Below, in pieces: positions 10,773 through 19,820 of a DNA stretch of 64,000 nt; positions within the stretch are counted from its first letter, which is position 1; each line of letters begins with the position of its first letter. The notes under the pieces were generated by a model, which saw only the letters and a program-made list of their open reading frames with translations, did not search any database and was not told where the DNA came from. The stretch is from Novymonas esmeraldas (taxonomy: Eukaryota > Euglenozoa > Kinetoplastea > Trypanosomatida > Trypanosomatidae), in the NCBI GenBank assembly GCA_019188245.1, contig JAECZO010000034.1:1-64000 (forward strand), read 5' to 3'. The position numbers were made by a program, and so were the translations under genes.

Positions 10773-13700
10773 CTACTTGCGCTTTCCTCCCTTGCCCGTC
10801 GCCAGCGGGATGACTGGCTCGGCGCTGATGTCGACAGGCAGCAGTTCGCTTCTTTGGATGTCCTCCAGCTCAGCCAGGCGCGCCGCCGTGCACGCCGACA
10901 GCGGGCCACGGTCGCACGCCGCGTCGATCACGTCGCGGAACACCGCCGTCAGGTGCGCGATCCACACCGCTCGCTCCTCCGTGAGCTCAGACTCTCGCCG
11001 CGCGCGCACGGCCGCCTCCTCCGCCGCCTCCAGCGCGGCCGCCGTCTTGGGGGACACGTGGATGGCACTGAAGCCCAGGAGCTCCTCCGCTGGGATCGCA
11101 TCCATGAGGATGCGCTGCGCCTTGTTCATCTCCGCCGCGCCGCCAGCGGCAGCAGCAGCGGCGGCCTCGGCTAGGGCAGCGGCGGTGGCGGCGGAGACAC
11201 CATCCGCACGGTCCCCCGCCGCCGCGCCGCCCTTCCCGCGCGCTGACGCGCTTCGCTTCTTGTTGTTGTTTCCATTGGCGCTCGGTGCACGGTTGCCGCC
11301 GGCACCGGTGCCAGAGGCCGCCGCCCCGGCGGCGCCAGCGCCGTGCGCACCGGCGGCGGCACCGCTGGCTGCGGCAACGGCCTGCGCGAACGGCGTCGTC
11401 GCGGCTGGCGGCCTCTGCGCCAGCAAGTCTTCGCACTCGCGTTCCACCATGGCGGCACGGCGGCTGCGCACGGCATCGGCGAGGACGGTGGCAGCGCGCG
11501 TCAGCAGCGTGGGCAGCGGCAGCGTATCGGCGTCCGTCTCTGGATCGCTGCCCTCGCGACTCCCGCGGTGCCGCGACGCGCGTGCGGCGCGCAGGAGCAC
11601 CAAGAAGGCATCGATGAAGGTGTGTCGTAGCGGCGCGGCGCGGACCGCCATCATCTGCTGCAGCAGAAGGAGCAGCGAGCCATCCCACTGCGCCGGGGCG
11701 GAGGCGGCGGCCACGGTAGCGGCAGCGGCGGCAGCGGCAGCAGCAGCAGCGGCTGAAGCGGCCGCCTCCGCCTGTTGGAGCGGCGCCGGCGCGGGTGGGG
11801 GCGCGTTGGACGTCGACGGCTTCGTCCTGCCCTCGGGGATCGGCGTCACGGCGGCGGCGGCGGCGCTGAGGGCGATGGCCATCGCGCTTGGGGCGGCGGC
11901 GGCGGGGGCGGCATCGCCGTTGCTGCTCAGTGCACGGCACGTGTCCTGGACCATCGTGTACAGCTGGGAGAGCTTGTCATACACGGCGCCGGCGTAGGGG
12001 ATGCGATCGAAGGTCAGTCTGTTGGCGAGGTTCCACGCGTCCTCCTGCGCACGGCGGCGCACCCGCTCGGCTGCCCGGGCGGCCGCGGCGGCGCCGTCCA
12101 GCGCCTCGAGCCGCGTCGACAGCGCAGAGCCCTCGATGGCGCGCACGTTCGTGCTGAGTTGCTGGACCAGGCGCCGCTGTGCGTCCTGTGTGACCCTCGC
12201 GTCGATCGCCTCCGCCACCGGCGCGGCGAGCCACTCCAGGGATGGGCCGTCGCGATGGACGATGGCACGCAGACGCACAAAGATGCGCTCCGGCGCTGGC
12301 GGCACCGTGAGGAGCTCATATGTGTGCTGGAACAGCCCCGCCCGTGTCGCACGCACGGCGAAGGCGATGGTGGCCTCCTCCTCTGGCAGCACGACGCCGT
12401 TCGCGGGGGAGGAGAGAAAGAAGAAGTTGTCGCGCGCCGCCCGCTGGTGCGCCGCGAGTGTGTGTATGACTCGGGTACAGGCGCTGTCGTCGTCTCCGCG
12501 CCGTTGCCGCCGTTGCCGCGGCGGTGGTGACCGCGGCAGCTCCTGCGAGTACTCACCGGCCTCGGTGGTGTCGGCCTCCTCGTCTTCTTCCTCGTGGGCG
12601 GAGGCGGCCTCGCTCTCGCCTCCCGCCCCCGCATCGTCGGTGTCGTCCTCCTCGCCGTCCTCCGCGCCTCCGTCGGCGCGGTCGGCGAGCTGTTCGGCGA
12701 TGACGTCCACCGGTACCCAGCTGAAGTAGATGGTCGTCGTACCGGTGTTGCGCAGCGCCACACTCCCCTGCAGCAGCTCAGCCGGACGGGTTTGGAACAA
12801 CACGCTGCGCGTCGACAGCTCCATCGCCGGACCAGCGGCGGCCTCCACCCCGCCGTCCAGCTCCTCGCCCTCCGCGGTGCAGCTCACCGGCCTCCGCGCC
12901 GTCAAGGATTCCACGCCGACCTGCAGCGGGTGCCGCGGCGACGTCGCCGTGGGTGTGGCGGTGGGGCCGGCGGCGGCCAGCGCACGGCGCCCGTGCTTGT
13001 CGAGAGCGCCGTGGTCGAGGGAGGCGACGGACGCGTCGTGGACCATCTCCGACGGGGAGGCGGTGGCGAGGCTGCCGCGCGGCGGGAGCTCCACGGCGCC
13101 GCCGCGCTCCGCCTCCTCCGCGCGCGTGTCCCCGCTGTCGCCACCGTCGCCGGTGCGTCGACTGCGGGGGTGGGGAGGGTGTGGGCGGTGCTTACTGTGG
13201 CTCGCAGCCCGCGGCCCGTGCGCGGCGCCGGCGTGGTCGAGGTTGCTCGCCACGCGGCTCGGGGCGCCAGAGGTCGGGACGGAGGTCCACATCTGCGACT
13301 GCGGCACCACCGGTGGGGGATAGTAGTCCACCGGTGGCGCCGAGGACGGCCGCGCCGCTGTCCAGTCCTGCCGCTGCGCCTCGAGCTCCTCGGCCGTCGC
13401 GTACGGCGCCGCGTGCCCGTCCACGTGGAGGAAGACTCGCGGCTGCAGGAAGTGGCCGAGCCGCTCCTGCACATACGGTGCGACGCGGCGCAGCTGCGAC
13501 TCGTAGTAGCTGTCGCCAGCGCCGCCGTCGTCGTCGCCCTGCCGTGCCGTGAGCGCACGCTCCGACACCGCGACGACGTCCTCGGCGGCGGCGTCGGCCA
13601 GTGCCGAGGTCAGAGCGGCCCGCACTCGACTCTGCGCCGCGGCGCGCTGCCGCACGCGCTGCTGTGTGGAGTCGAGCGCGGCGGGAGGAAGCGGTGCACC

Positions 13701-14201
13701 GCCACCACCGCCGTCCGCGTCTGCCGCCGAGACGACGCGCACGTAGGTCATGTGGTCCACCGGCAGCGTGGTGGGGTCACGTGCTTCGCTGTACAGCTGA
13801 TATGGGAAGAAGGTCCGGCCGATGGGCACGAGACGGCGAGCCGCCTCGGTGTCGGTGCAGCGCAACAGCCCCTCCCACGCATGGCTGCCGTCGTTCGCCG
13901 TGTCAGGCTGGGCGACGGCGAGCAGCCCGAAGTCCTCCCGCTTAGCTCGTGCCATCGTGGTGGCAGTGGTGAAGTTGCGCGCCGTCGCGGCCGACGGTTT
14001 GTTGTTCTTGTGGTGGTGGTGGTTCCCCTGATCGACGGCCCGCGGCGGTGCGGCAGAGGCGGCGAGGTGCGTCTGCATCCGAGCCCACGCTGCCTTCTGC
14101 CGCTCCCACGACGCGAGTGCCTTGGTCTGACGATGCCGATCATCATACGGGTCGGCCGCCTCGACGGGCCCCCGGCGCGTCCCATCCGCACGCACCTCCA
14201 T
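10773..14201 (-). CDS. MYCBPAP-like protein (probable flagellar central-pair component)
   Basis: 1142 residues. The middle resembles the MYCBP-associated protein family: VALRNTGTTTIYFSWVPVD (about 465-500) and, after an acidic linker (about 510-560), FFFLSSPANGVVLPEEEATI followed by RATRAGLFQHTYEL and a strand-rich stretch to about 640. These are the Ig/ASPM-like modules of that family. Family members in other flagellates sit on the central-pair apparatus of the axoneme, so a flagellar role is likely but inferred. The N-terminal part carries SxE/KR-rich sequence and the phrase EARDPTTLPVDHMTYV; the C-terminal third is Ala-rich with long poly-Ala runs and ends in a basic GKGGKRK. I chose the ATG at 14201. 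An in-frame ATG at 14357 would add a Thr-His repeat and lies before the best splice acceptor, so it is probably not in the mRNA. Confidence 0.75.
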   Translation of the reverse strand: MEVRADGTRRGPVEAADPYDDRHRQTKALASWERQKAAWARMQTHLAASAAPPRAVDQGNHHHHKNNKPSAATARNFTTATTMARAKREDFGLLAVAQPDTANDGSHAWEGLLRCTDTEAARRLVPIGRTFFPYQLYSEARDPTTLPVDHMTYVRVVSAADADGGGGGAPLPPAALDSTQQRVRQRAAAQSRVRAALTSALADAAAEDVVAVSERALTARQGDDDGGAGDSYYESQLRRVAPYVQERLGHFLQPRVFLHVDGHAAPYATAEELEAQRQDWTAARPSSAPPVDYYPPPVVPQSQMWTSVPTSGAPSRVASNLDHAGAAHGPRAASHSKHRPHPPHPRSRRTGDGGDSGDTRAEEAERGGAVELPPRGSLATASPSEMVHDASVASLDHGALDKHGRRALAAAGPTATPTATSPRHPLQVGVESLTARRPVSCTAEGEELDGGVEAAAGPAMELSTRSVLFQTRPAELLQGSVALRNTGTTTIYFSWVPVDVIAEQLADRADGGAEDGEEDDTDDAGAGGESEAASAHEEEDEEADTTEAGEYSQELPRSPPPRQRRQRRGDDDSACTRVIHTLAAHQRAARDNFFFLSSPANGVVLPEEEATIAFAVRATRAGLFQHTYELLTVPPAPERIFVRLRAIVHRDGPSLEWLAAPVAEAIDARVTQDAQRRLVQQLSTNVRAIEGSALSTRLEALDGAAAAARAAERVRRRAQEDAWNLANRLTFDRIPYAGAVYDKLSQLYTMVQDTCRALSSNGDAAPAAAAPSAMAIALSAAAAAVTPIPEGRTKPSTSNAPPPAPAPLQQAEAAASAAAAAAAAAAAATVAAASAPAQWDGSLLLLLQQMMAVRAAPLRHTFIDAFLVLLRAARASRHRGSREGSDPETDADTLPLPTLLTRAATVLADAVRSRRAAMVERECEDLLAQRPPAATTPFAQAVAAASGAAAGAHGAGAAGAAASGTGAGGNRAPSANGNNNKKRSASARGKGGAAAGDRADGVSAATAAALAEAAAAAAAGGAAEMNKAQRILMDAIPAEELLGFSAIHVSPKTAAALEAAEEAAVRARRESELTEERAVWIAHLTAVFRDVIDAACDRGPLSACTAARLAELEDIQRSELLPVDISAEPVIPLATGKGGKRK

Positions 14202-14253
14202 ATCACCGCGCTCCTCCGCCTCTGCCAGTGTATCCGTCCACGTCTCTCTCACA

Positions 14254-14286
<33 letters not shown>

Positions 14287-14805
14287 TGTGTGTGTTTGTG
14301 AGTGGCAAGAGCAACCAACAGCACTCTAAGGAGGCCCAGTGGGGCTGTCGAGTTCATGTTGCACACGGGGGAACGTGTTGGGAGAGATGAAAGAGAGGGA
14401 GAGAGAAGGAGAAGGATGAGGGCACATGTCAGAGAGAGAGAGAGGTGGACAACTCATCGAGTGCTACGTCATCAGCACAGGTGAGTATGAGAGAGTGTGT
14501 GTGTGCACGTGGCAGGTGGAGGTGCGTATGTGGGGGAGATCTAATGTACTTCTATCAGAAAAAAAAAAAAGGAGAGACACGCACACACACACACATACAT
14601 ACACACACACAGGCGATGTGGACTGTTGGTGTCGACACACGGAGAGAAAGAGCGGCGGCGTGAAGTGTGCAGAGGAGAGGCAGCCGTCTGTGCATCCCAC
14701 AACTCATCACCCTCTCACCTCCTTCTCCAGGACGTCAGTGCCACACAGCAGCCGACGCACACTTGGAAGATGCGCGAGCAGGGAGGAGGAGGTCGCCTCC
14801 TCCGG
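14202..14805. other. Intergenic region with microsatellites
   Basis: About 600 bp without a separate gene. It carries (GT)n at 14256-14284, GA-rich tracts at 14372-14445, an A-run near 14561-14572 and (CA)n near 14580-14612. Confidence 0.55.
14344..14445 (-). promoter_or_regulatory. Candidate trans-splice acceptor for the MYCBPAP-like gene
   Basis: The complement of about 14372-14445 is rich in CT repeats. The first AG after its last C/T block on the minus strand is at 14346-14345, downstream of the ATG at 14357. This argues for translation from 14201 with a 5' UTR of about 143 nt that includes a (CA)n repeat (complement of 14256-14284). Confidence 0.4.
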
Positions 14806-17800
14806 CTACTGTGCGACGGTGAGACCGGTGCACCGCCCCACCGCATCGTACACGTCGAGCACGTTTCCAGAGTGCAGCGTGCCGCCGTGAAAGGTGGAGA
14901 GCAGCTGCAGCACACTGCGCGACCGCCGCGCTTGCTGGTCGATGAAGCGCAGGAAGAGGTGCAGCTTCGGGTACACGTTGAGGTACAAGTCGTTCAGCAC
15001 GCAGCGCCGCCGCGTCTCACGAGTGGGGCACACCTGCAGCTGGCGCCGGAGGTAGAAGAGGTGGTCCTCCACAGCGCCGACGGCGTCGGGCAGCTCCGTC
15101 ATGATGTGTGTGTAGTGGACAAGGAAGAGCAGCACGTCCTCGCGGCGCAGCTCGGCTATCCCCCACTGTCGGCGCTCGAGCTGCGCGAGACGCGCCTCTG
15201 CCGGCTTCGTCGCGGACACGAAGGGGTTGGCCGCCTTGGCGACCCGCACGCTCGTCTCGTGGAAGCGCGGCGCCGTCCCGATGATCGCGCTCGGCGAGCC
15301 CGTCACGCCAGACGCGTCGAGCGGCGGGGACCGGGAGCGAGAGCGGGAGCGCGGCGGCGGCGGCGACGACGCACCACGGCGGCGGCGCCCCTCCCTGACC
15401 GCGGCGATGAGCTTCGGACTCACGTGCGACTCCACCTCGCTCGCACGGGGGAGATGGGCGTAGTGCTGGGAGAGACGCAGCACGGCGCGCATGCTGTCCT
15501 GGACGAAGAGACCGCCGAGACTCTCTGCCTGTTGCACAACGCGGAAGCGGAACGCCGTCGTGCTCTGCCGCGTGGGCAGCAACGTTGCCTCGCGGATGGT
15601 GCGCGGCGCGTGGGTTGGGGTGTAGGGCGTGTCTCCGCCCACGAGCGACGCCGACCCGACACCGTCGCCGCCCACCGCGAGGGTTGGAGCTGTCGTGGAC
15701 GCGAGCACGCGTATCGGGGTGATGCCGACAGCAGTACCGGTGGAGACGCCGGCGGCGGCGTGAGTGGCGGGGGCACGTGCAGGCAGCGCCTGCAGCGGCG
15801 GCGGCCCCTGCCGTGTCGGTGCTCGACCGCGCGTGTGCAAGGAGGACGAGGACGAGGACGGCGCCGCCACAACGGTCGCGCCGGCGCCGTCGCCCTCTGC
15901 CGATGCCGTCAGCTCCCACAGGCTCTCCAGCAGCAGCTGCCGCCAGGACGCGCCGGTGGAGACGCGCATGACGAGCCGGTCGCGGGCACTGCTGCGACGC
16001 CCCACGCCAGCGTCGGAGCTGCTGACTCCGCCTGCTGTCCCCGCCGCGGGGTCGGCGTGCTGGGCACGCACCGTGGCCCCGGCGAGCCGCATGCCCTCGC
16101 TCAGCTCTGTCGCCCCTGTCGGGAGCTCCACCTCCATGGATGGGAACGCGTCCCAGTAGCCCGGATGCGTGCGCTCCATCACGGCGCACGCACCGTCGCG
16201 GAGTCGCCGCAGCGTGGCCGAGGAGAGGTGGCCACGCATCACCTGCGCCTCGAGGCGGGCACGCGTGTCCACGCTGCCGAGCGCGTAGGAGAAGACGAGC
16301 ACGTGCAGCGCCTCCAGCGCGGTCAGTCGCACTGGCAGGTCCTCCTGCGACGAGGACGAGGAGAGCAGGATGCACTCGATGAGCGTTGCCGGCAGGCTGC
16401 CGTCGCGCAGCAGCACCGCCGCGACCCGGGCTGGGTCCGACAGCAGCAGCCAGCGCCAGCACAGCACCGCCGAGACGCGGTAGAGGTCCATCTGCGCGCC
16501 GCGCCAGCGCAGCACCTCTGCCAGGGCTGCGACGACCACGGGCACAGACGCCAAGGACGGCGGGACGGGGGACCACGCGGAGAAGAAGGAGGACGAAGGC
16601 CCTGCTGGTGCGGCGGACGAGGCCGCGGCCGCGTCGTCGAGCAGAGCGCTGACGAGCTCGGCGGAGGCGTGCGGCTGCGTCTCCAGGAGTGCGGCGGTCC
16701 ACAGCGCCCCCGCCTCGCGAATCTCTGCCACGGGCACAGAGAGCACCTGCACCAGCAGCGCCGCGATACCGGGGTACTCGCTAAGGTACGACTTCATCGC
16801 CGGGGGGCAGCCGCGCGTCAGCCGACCGAGAACCTTCAGCGCTCTCCAGAGCAGCATCGACGCCGCCTCCTCGGCAGCGGCGCTGGCACCGTCGCGGACG
16901 GCGCCGGATGCGAAGACGGGCGTCCGCACGAGGCGCTGCGTCAGTGCGTACACGGCGCGGGGGACCTCGAAGCTGCACAAGACGAGCGATGCCTCGTTGT
17001 CCCTGGCAGAGCCGGCGGTCAGCAGCGCTAGGAACAGCGACACGACATCCTCGCACTGCTCCAAGCAGACGGCGTAGAGGTCCTCGGCACTGCCGACGGC
17101 GGTGCTGGTGGTGGTCGCCGTCACCGTCGCCGTCACCGTTGTGACCTCTGCGGGGGTGGGAGGCGGTGGCGGTGGTGGGGGTAGTCGGTGCAGGACCGCC
17201 GCACACGCCTTCACGAGCGAGTCGTGCGACAGGAGCGCGTCTGCAACGGGCCCACACACCTCCACCACGTCGCGCAGAAGTCGAAGTGCCGCGTGTAGCA
17301 CACGTCCGTGGAGCAGCGCCGCCACGTCATGCCGGGCCGGCGTGCCGGCGGTGTTGGAGCGCGAGACCACGCTGGGCCGCCGCAGCGGCAGGTGGCTGGA
17401 CGGCGACCCGCGCAGGCCGCCACTGCCGCTGCCGCCGCTGCCCTCAGCCACCATGTCGCCGGAGTCGCGCGCCAGCAGGCTGCGATGACCGCTGCGTGAC
17501 CTGCCACCAGCCGTCGCGGCCGATGAGCCCGCCGCTGACGGCGAGCGGCGTCGCAGGTCTGCGGAGGTGGACCGCATCTCGCACACGCCTGTCCCGCTCT
17601 CAAAGCCGTCGAGGGCGACGAGGGCGGAGAGAGCGAGCGCCGGCAGCGCTTGATGTTCCCCCAAGAAGAGGTCCACGACGAAGCCCTCCGCCGCCGCCTC
17701 GCCGTACACGCTGGCCAGAGAGGAGAGCACACCGCGCAGCGCGGCGAGGGCGACCACCTGCGTCCGCAGAGACGGCAACGGCGCCTGACCCAGCGCAAGC

Positions 17801-18051
17801 AGGTACGGCACGGTGTGCACGGCGTCGTTCACCGCCATGTCAGCGCGCGCCGCCACTGACGTCAGAACGCGCAGGACGTCGTCCTCCATCTCTGCTGCGG
17901 GCCAGCCGCCGTGCTCGTGCAGCAGCGCAGATGGGCTGATGATGTCCTGCTGAAGCTGGCGCCACTGCGCCTGCAGCGCAAGAGCCAGCGGCGACATCGC
18001 CAACGGCCGCTCGACGGAGACGGCGCCGCCGCTCACCGCCTCCCTGTGCAT
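14806..18051 (-). CDS. Large conserved-looking hypothetical protein, helical-repeat-like
   Basis: A 1081-residue protein that I do not recognise. The first 700 residues are rich in Leu/Ala helices, such as LRTQVVALAALRGVLSSLAS and ILQHY-like amphipathic stretches, in the style of HEAT/armadillo solenoids, broken by Ser/Gly-rich low-complexity loops. A short basic RSRSRS segment lies near 935. The last 150 residues look like a separate compact helical domain, with RREDVLLFLVHYTHIMTELP and NDLYLNVYPKLHLFLRFID. This tail is the best candidate for a conserved core. Codon use and G/C-rich third positions match the neighbours, and the frame is open throughout, so it is a real gene. The ATG at 18051 is the first in frame and sits about 40 nt after a plausible splice acceptor (AG at 18093-18092). 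An alternative start is the Met at 17973 region (MSPLALALQ). The function is unknown; a scaffold role is only a guess. Confidence 0.8.
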   Translation of the reverse strand: MHREAVSGGAVSVERPLAMSPLALALQAQWRQLQQDIISPSALLHEHGGWPAAEMEDDVLRVLTSVAARADMAVNDAVHTVPYLLALGQAPLPSLRTQVVALAALRGVLSSLASVYGEAAAEGFVVDLFLGEHQALPALALSALVALDGFESGTGVCEMRSTSADLRRRSPSAAGSSAATAGGRSRSGHRSLLARDSGDMVAEGSGGSGSGGLRGSPSSHLPLRRPSVVSRSNTAGTPARHDVAALLHGRVLHAALRLLRDVVEVCGPVADALLSHDSLVKACAAVLHRLPPPPPPPPTPAEVTTVTATVTATTTSTAVGSAEDLYAVCLEQCEDVVSLFLALLTAGSARDNEASLVLCSFEVPRAVYALTQRLVRTPVFASGAVRDGASAAAEEAASMLLWRALKVLGRLTRGCPPAMKSYLSEYPGIAALLVQVLSVPVAEIREAGALWTAALLETQPHASAELVSALLDDAAAASSAAPAGPSSSFFSAWSPVPPSLASVPVVVAALAEVLRWRGAQMDLYRVSAVLCWRWLLLSDPARVAAVLLRDGSLPATLIECILLSSSSSQEDLPVRLTALEALHVLVFSYALGSVDTRARLEAQVMRGHLSSATLRRLRDGACAVMERTHPGYWDAFPSMEVELPTGATELSEGMRLAGATVRAQHADPAAGTAGGVSSSDAGVGRRSSARDRLVMRVSTGASWRQLLLESLWELTASAEGDGAGATVVAAPSSSSSSLHTRGRAPTRQGPPPLQALPARAPATHAAAGVSTGTAVGITPIRVLASTTAPTLAVGGDGVGSASLVGGDTPYTPTHAPRTIREATLLPTRQSTTAFRFRVVQQAESLGGLFVQDSMRAVLRLSQHYAHLPRASEVESHVSPKLIAAVREGRRRRGASSPPPPRSRSRSRSPPLDASGVTGSPSAIIGTAPRFHETSVRVAKAANPFVSATKPAEARLAQLERRQWGIAELRREDVLLFLVHYTHIMTELPDAVGAVEDHLFYLRRQLQVCPTRETRRRCVLNDLYLNVYPKLHLFLRFIDQQARRSRSVLQLLSTFHGGTLHSGNVLDVYDAVGRCTGLTVAQ

Positions 18052-18090
18052 CTCCCACCTCAGCCCAATCCACAACCTCCCTCCTACCCC

Positions 18091-18180
18091 CCTCGGCAGC
18101 AGGAGTCAGGACAGGAGACGGCGGACGGACCAGCACCCCGTCGCGGGCACACACACGCACACAAAAGAAAACACAGATTC
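18091..18180 (-). promoter_or_regulatory. Candidate trans-splice acceptor for the 1081-residue hypothetical gene
   Basis: On the minus strand a T-rich tract (complement of about 18150-18180) is followed by roughly 55 nt without AG, then AG at 18093-18092. This leaves a 40-nt 5' UTR before the ATG at 18051. Confidence 0.4.
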
Positions 18181-18256
18181 TCGAGGAGTCGTCAAACACG
18201 CACGGAGAGTGTGGGTGCGCCTCAGAGTTCTGCTGCACTGACGCGCGCAGCTTCCT

Positions 18257-18279
18257 CCCCCCTCCCCCCCCCTCCCCCC
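18257..18279 (-). repeat. G-quadruplex-prone tract on the transcribed-sense strand
   Basis: The plus strand reads C6, T, C9, T, C6, so the minus (RNA-like) strand has G6-A-G9-A-G6. Three long G-runs with single-base spacers can supply four G-tracts. It lies upstream of the proposed acceptor for the hypothetical gene, so it is in pre-mRNA but probably not in the mature 5' UTR. Confidence 0.6.
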
Positions 18280-18709
18280 TCAGCTCACAGACACACACAC
18301 ACTCACACTCTCTCTTGCTCCTCCTGTTGCTGTTACCCCTGTTGATTTGGTTCTTCTTGTGTGTTTGGTGTCGCTGAATGAACTCTCAACGCACAGAAAA
18401 AAAAAAACGTAGTGTGTGCGCCTACACGTGGTCCCTTTGCAACGCACGGGTGTACACTCGCTCTACTGTGTGGGAGTGTGCGTGAGCGCCGATAAGGTAG
18501 GGAGGAGGAAGGAAGGAAGGAAGGAAGGATGACGGTGAGGGTGGATGCCGCCACTGCTGGCGAGTCCACTGCGAGTCCACTGTGAGCACAGGCGCCGTGT
18601 GTGTGTGTGCGTGTGTTTGTGCCGCCGGCACCGCACGGGGGCAAACAAAACGTGGCAGGTCACACATGTGTTGGGCAACACAGCGAGAGAGAGAGAGAGA
18701 GAGGGAGAC

Positions 18710-18713
<4 letters not shown>

Positions 18714-18750
<37 letters not shown>
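18714..18750. repeat. (CAG)12 trinucleotide array
   Basis: Twelve uninterrupted CAG units plus one base on the plus strand, which is CTG on the transcribed strand. It is not in a gene I can support and is flanked on the left by a GA dinucleotide run. Confidence 0.9.
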
Positions 18751-18752
<2 letters not shown>

Positions 18753-19820
18753 GAGGTTCAGTAGAGAGGGAGAGGCGTGTGCACACCGACGTACCATCTC
18801 GTGCATGTGCATGTGTACGAGTGTGCCTCTGTGTTGTTGGTGTTGGTGTTGGTGTTGGTGTTGTGGCCGGGGCAACCAACACACACACACACACACACAG
18901 ACTCACACACACAGCGGCAGCGATGGGGTGGGGAAGGGGAGGGGAGGAGATGCGTGTTCTGATCGTCGCGTCTCTCCACCCCATCGCCGTGCTTCCCGCC
19001 CCCGCCCCTCCATGTCTGGCTGCTTCTTCATTGAGACAGAGAGATACAGGGAGGAAGAGATGTTTGAGCAGAACGGCTGCTCTGTGTCGTGCGTCTTGAA
19101 GCCCATAGTAGTTTTCTTTCGGCTGCGTCGGCACCTGGTCTCGCAACAGTCGCAGAGGGCCTATCATACACGCGCGCTCAGTGTGTGGCCTGTCGCGTCT
19201 CCACCCACTTCCCTCTCCTCTCCTCCCTCACCATGCACGACGCAGACGACCTCCTCCTCCTCGCTTCCTCATCTCGCCCCTCGAAGGATCCATGTGAAGT
19301 CGGCAAAACTAAAAAAAAAAAAAAAGGAAACACACACACACACACACACACCGCAGATGTACACCGCACCTCACGCTGTTCCACTCCGCACGCCCCCATG
19401 CATGCATGCACATCGTGACAGAGAGAGAGAGAGAAGGTTCTGTCCTACCTCCCTCCCCCCGCACCAGCCGCTACGCCAGTCACGCGGATGTACGTGGTCC
19501 GTGTGAGCCCAGCCGGCGACCGCGCACACAACACGCACAACGCGAGACCCACAGAGAGCGACCTCACACCACCACCACCACCACGACAGTCACGACAACA
19601 ACACCGACCTGCCATTCCTTGAGCAATAGTCGTCCGCTCGCTACCCACACAACACACACACACACGCACACACACGCACCGCGCCTACCCCCCTTTCCAC
19701 TTCACAGCTCTCCTCACTCGAGTCTCCTCGCCGCGTTCCTCTTCACCACCGCAGCTGTACACACACACACACACACAGCGCGCACGCGCACGCGTCTGTG
19801 TGTGTGTGTGTGTGTGTGTG

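Larger units (their letters stand above)
18052..19820. other. Intergenic region rich in simple repeats
   Basis: No gene seen. It holds C6-T-C9-T-C6 (18257-18279), a GGAA repeat near 18508-18530, a CAG array (18714-18750), a TGTTGG hexamer array (about 18833-18864), (CA)n near 18880-18899 and (GT)n at 19797-19821. Frames spanning the CAG array give poly-Ser or poly-Gln peptides with no other protein-like character. Confidence 0.55.

Noticed and set aside
12594-14390. Nearly 600-codon plus-strand frame
   Set aside because: Antisense to the MYCBPAP-like gene; composition is His/Arg/Val-rich with no domain.
18601-19506. 300-codon plus-strand frame including a poly-Ser run
   Set aside because: It is made of translated microsatellites (Cys-Val, Thr-His, CAG array) and lies on the strand opposite to every real gene.
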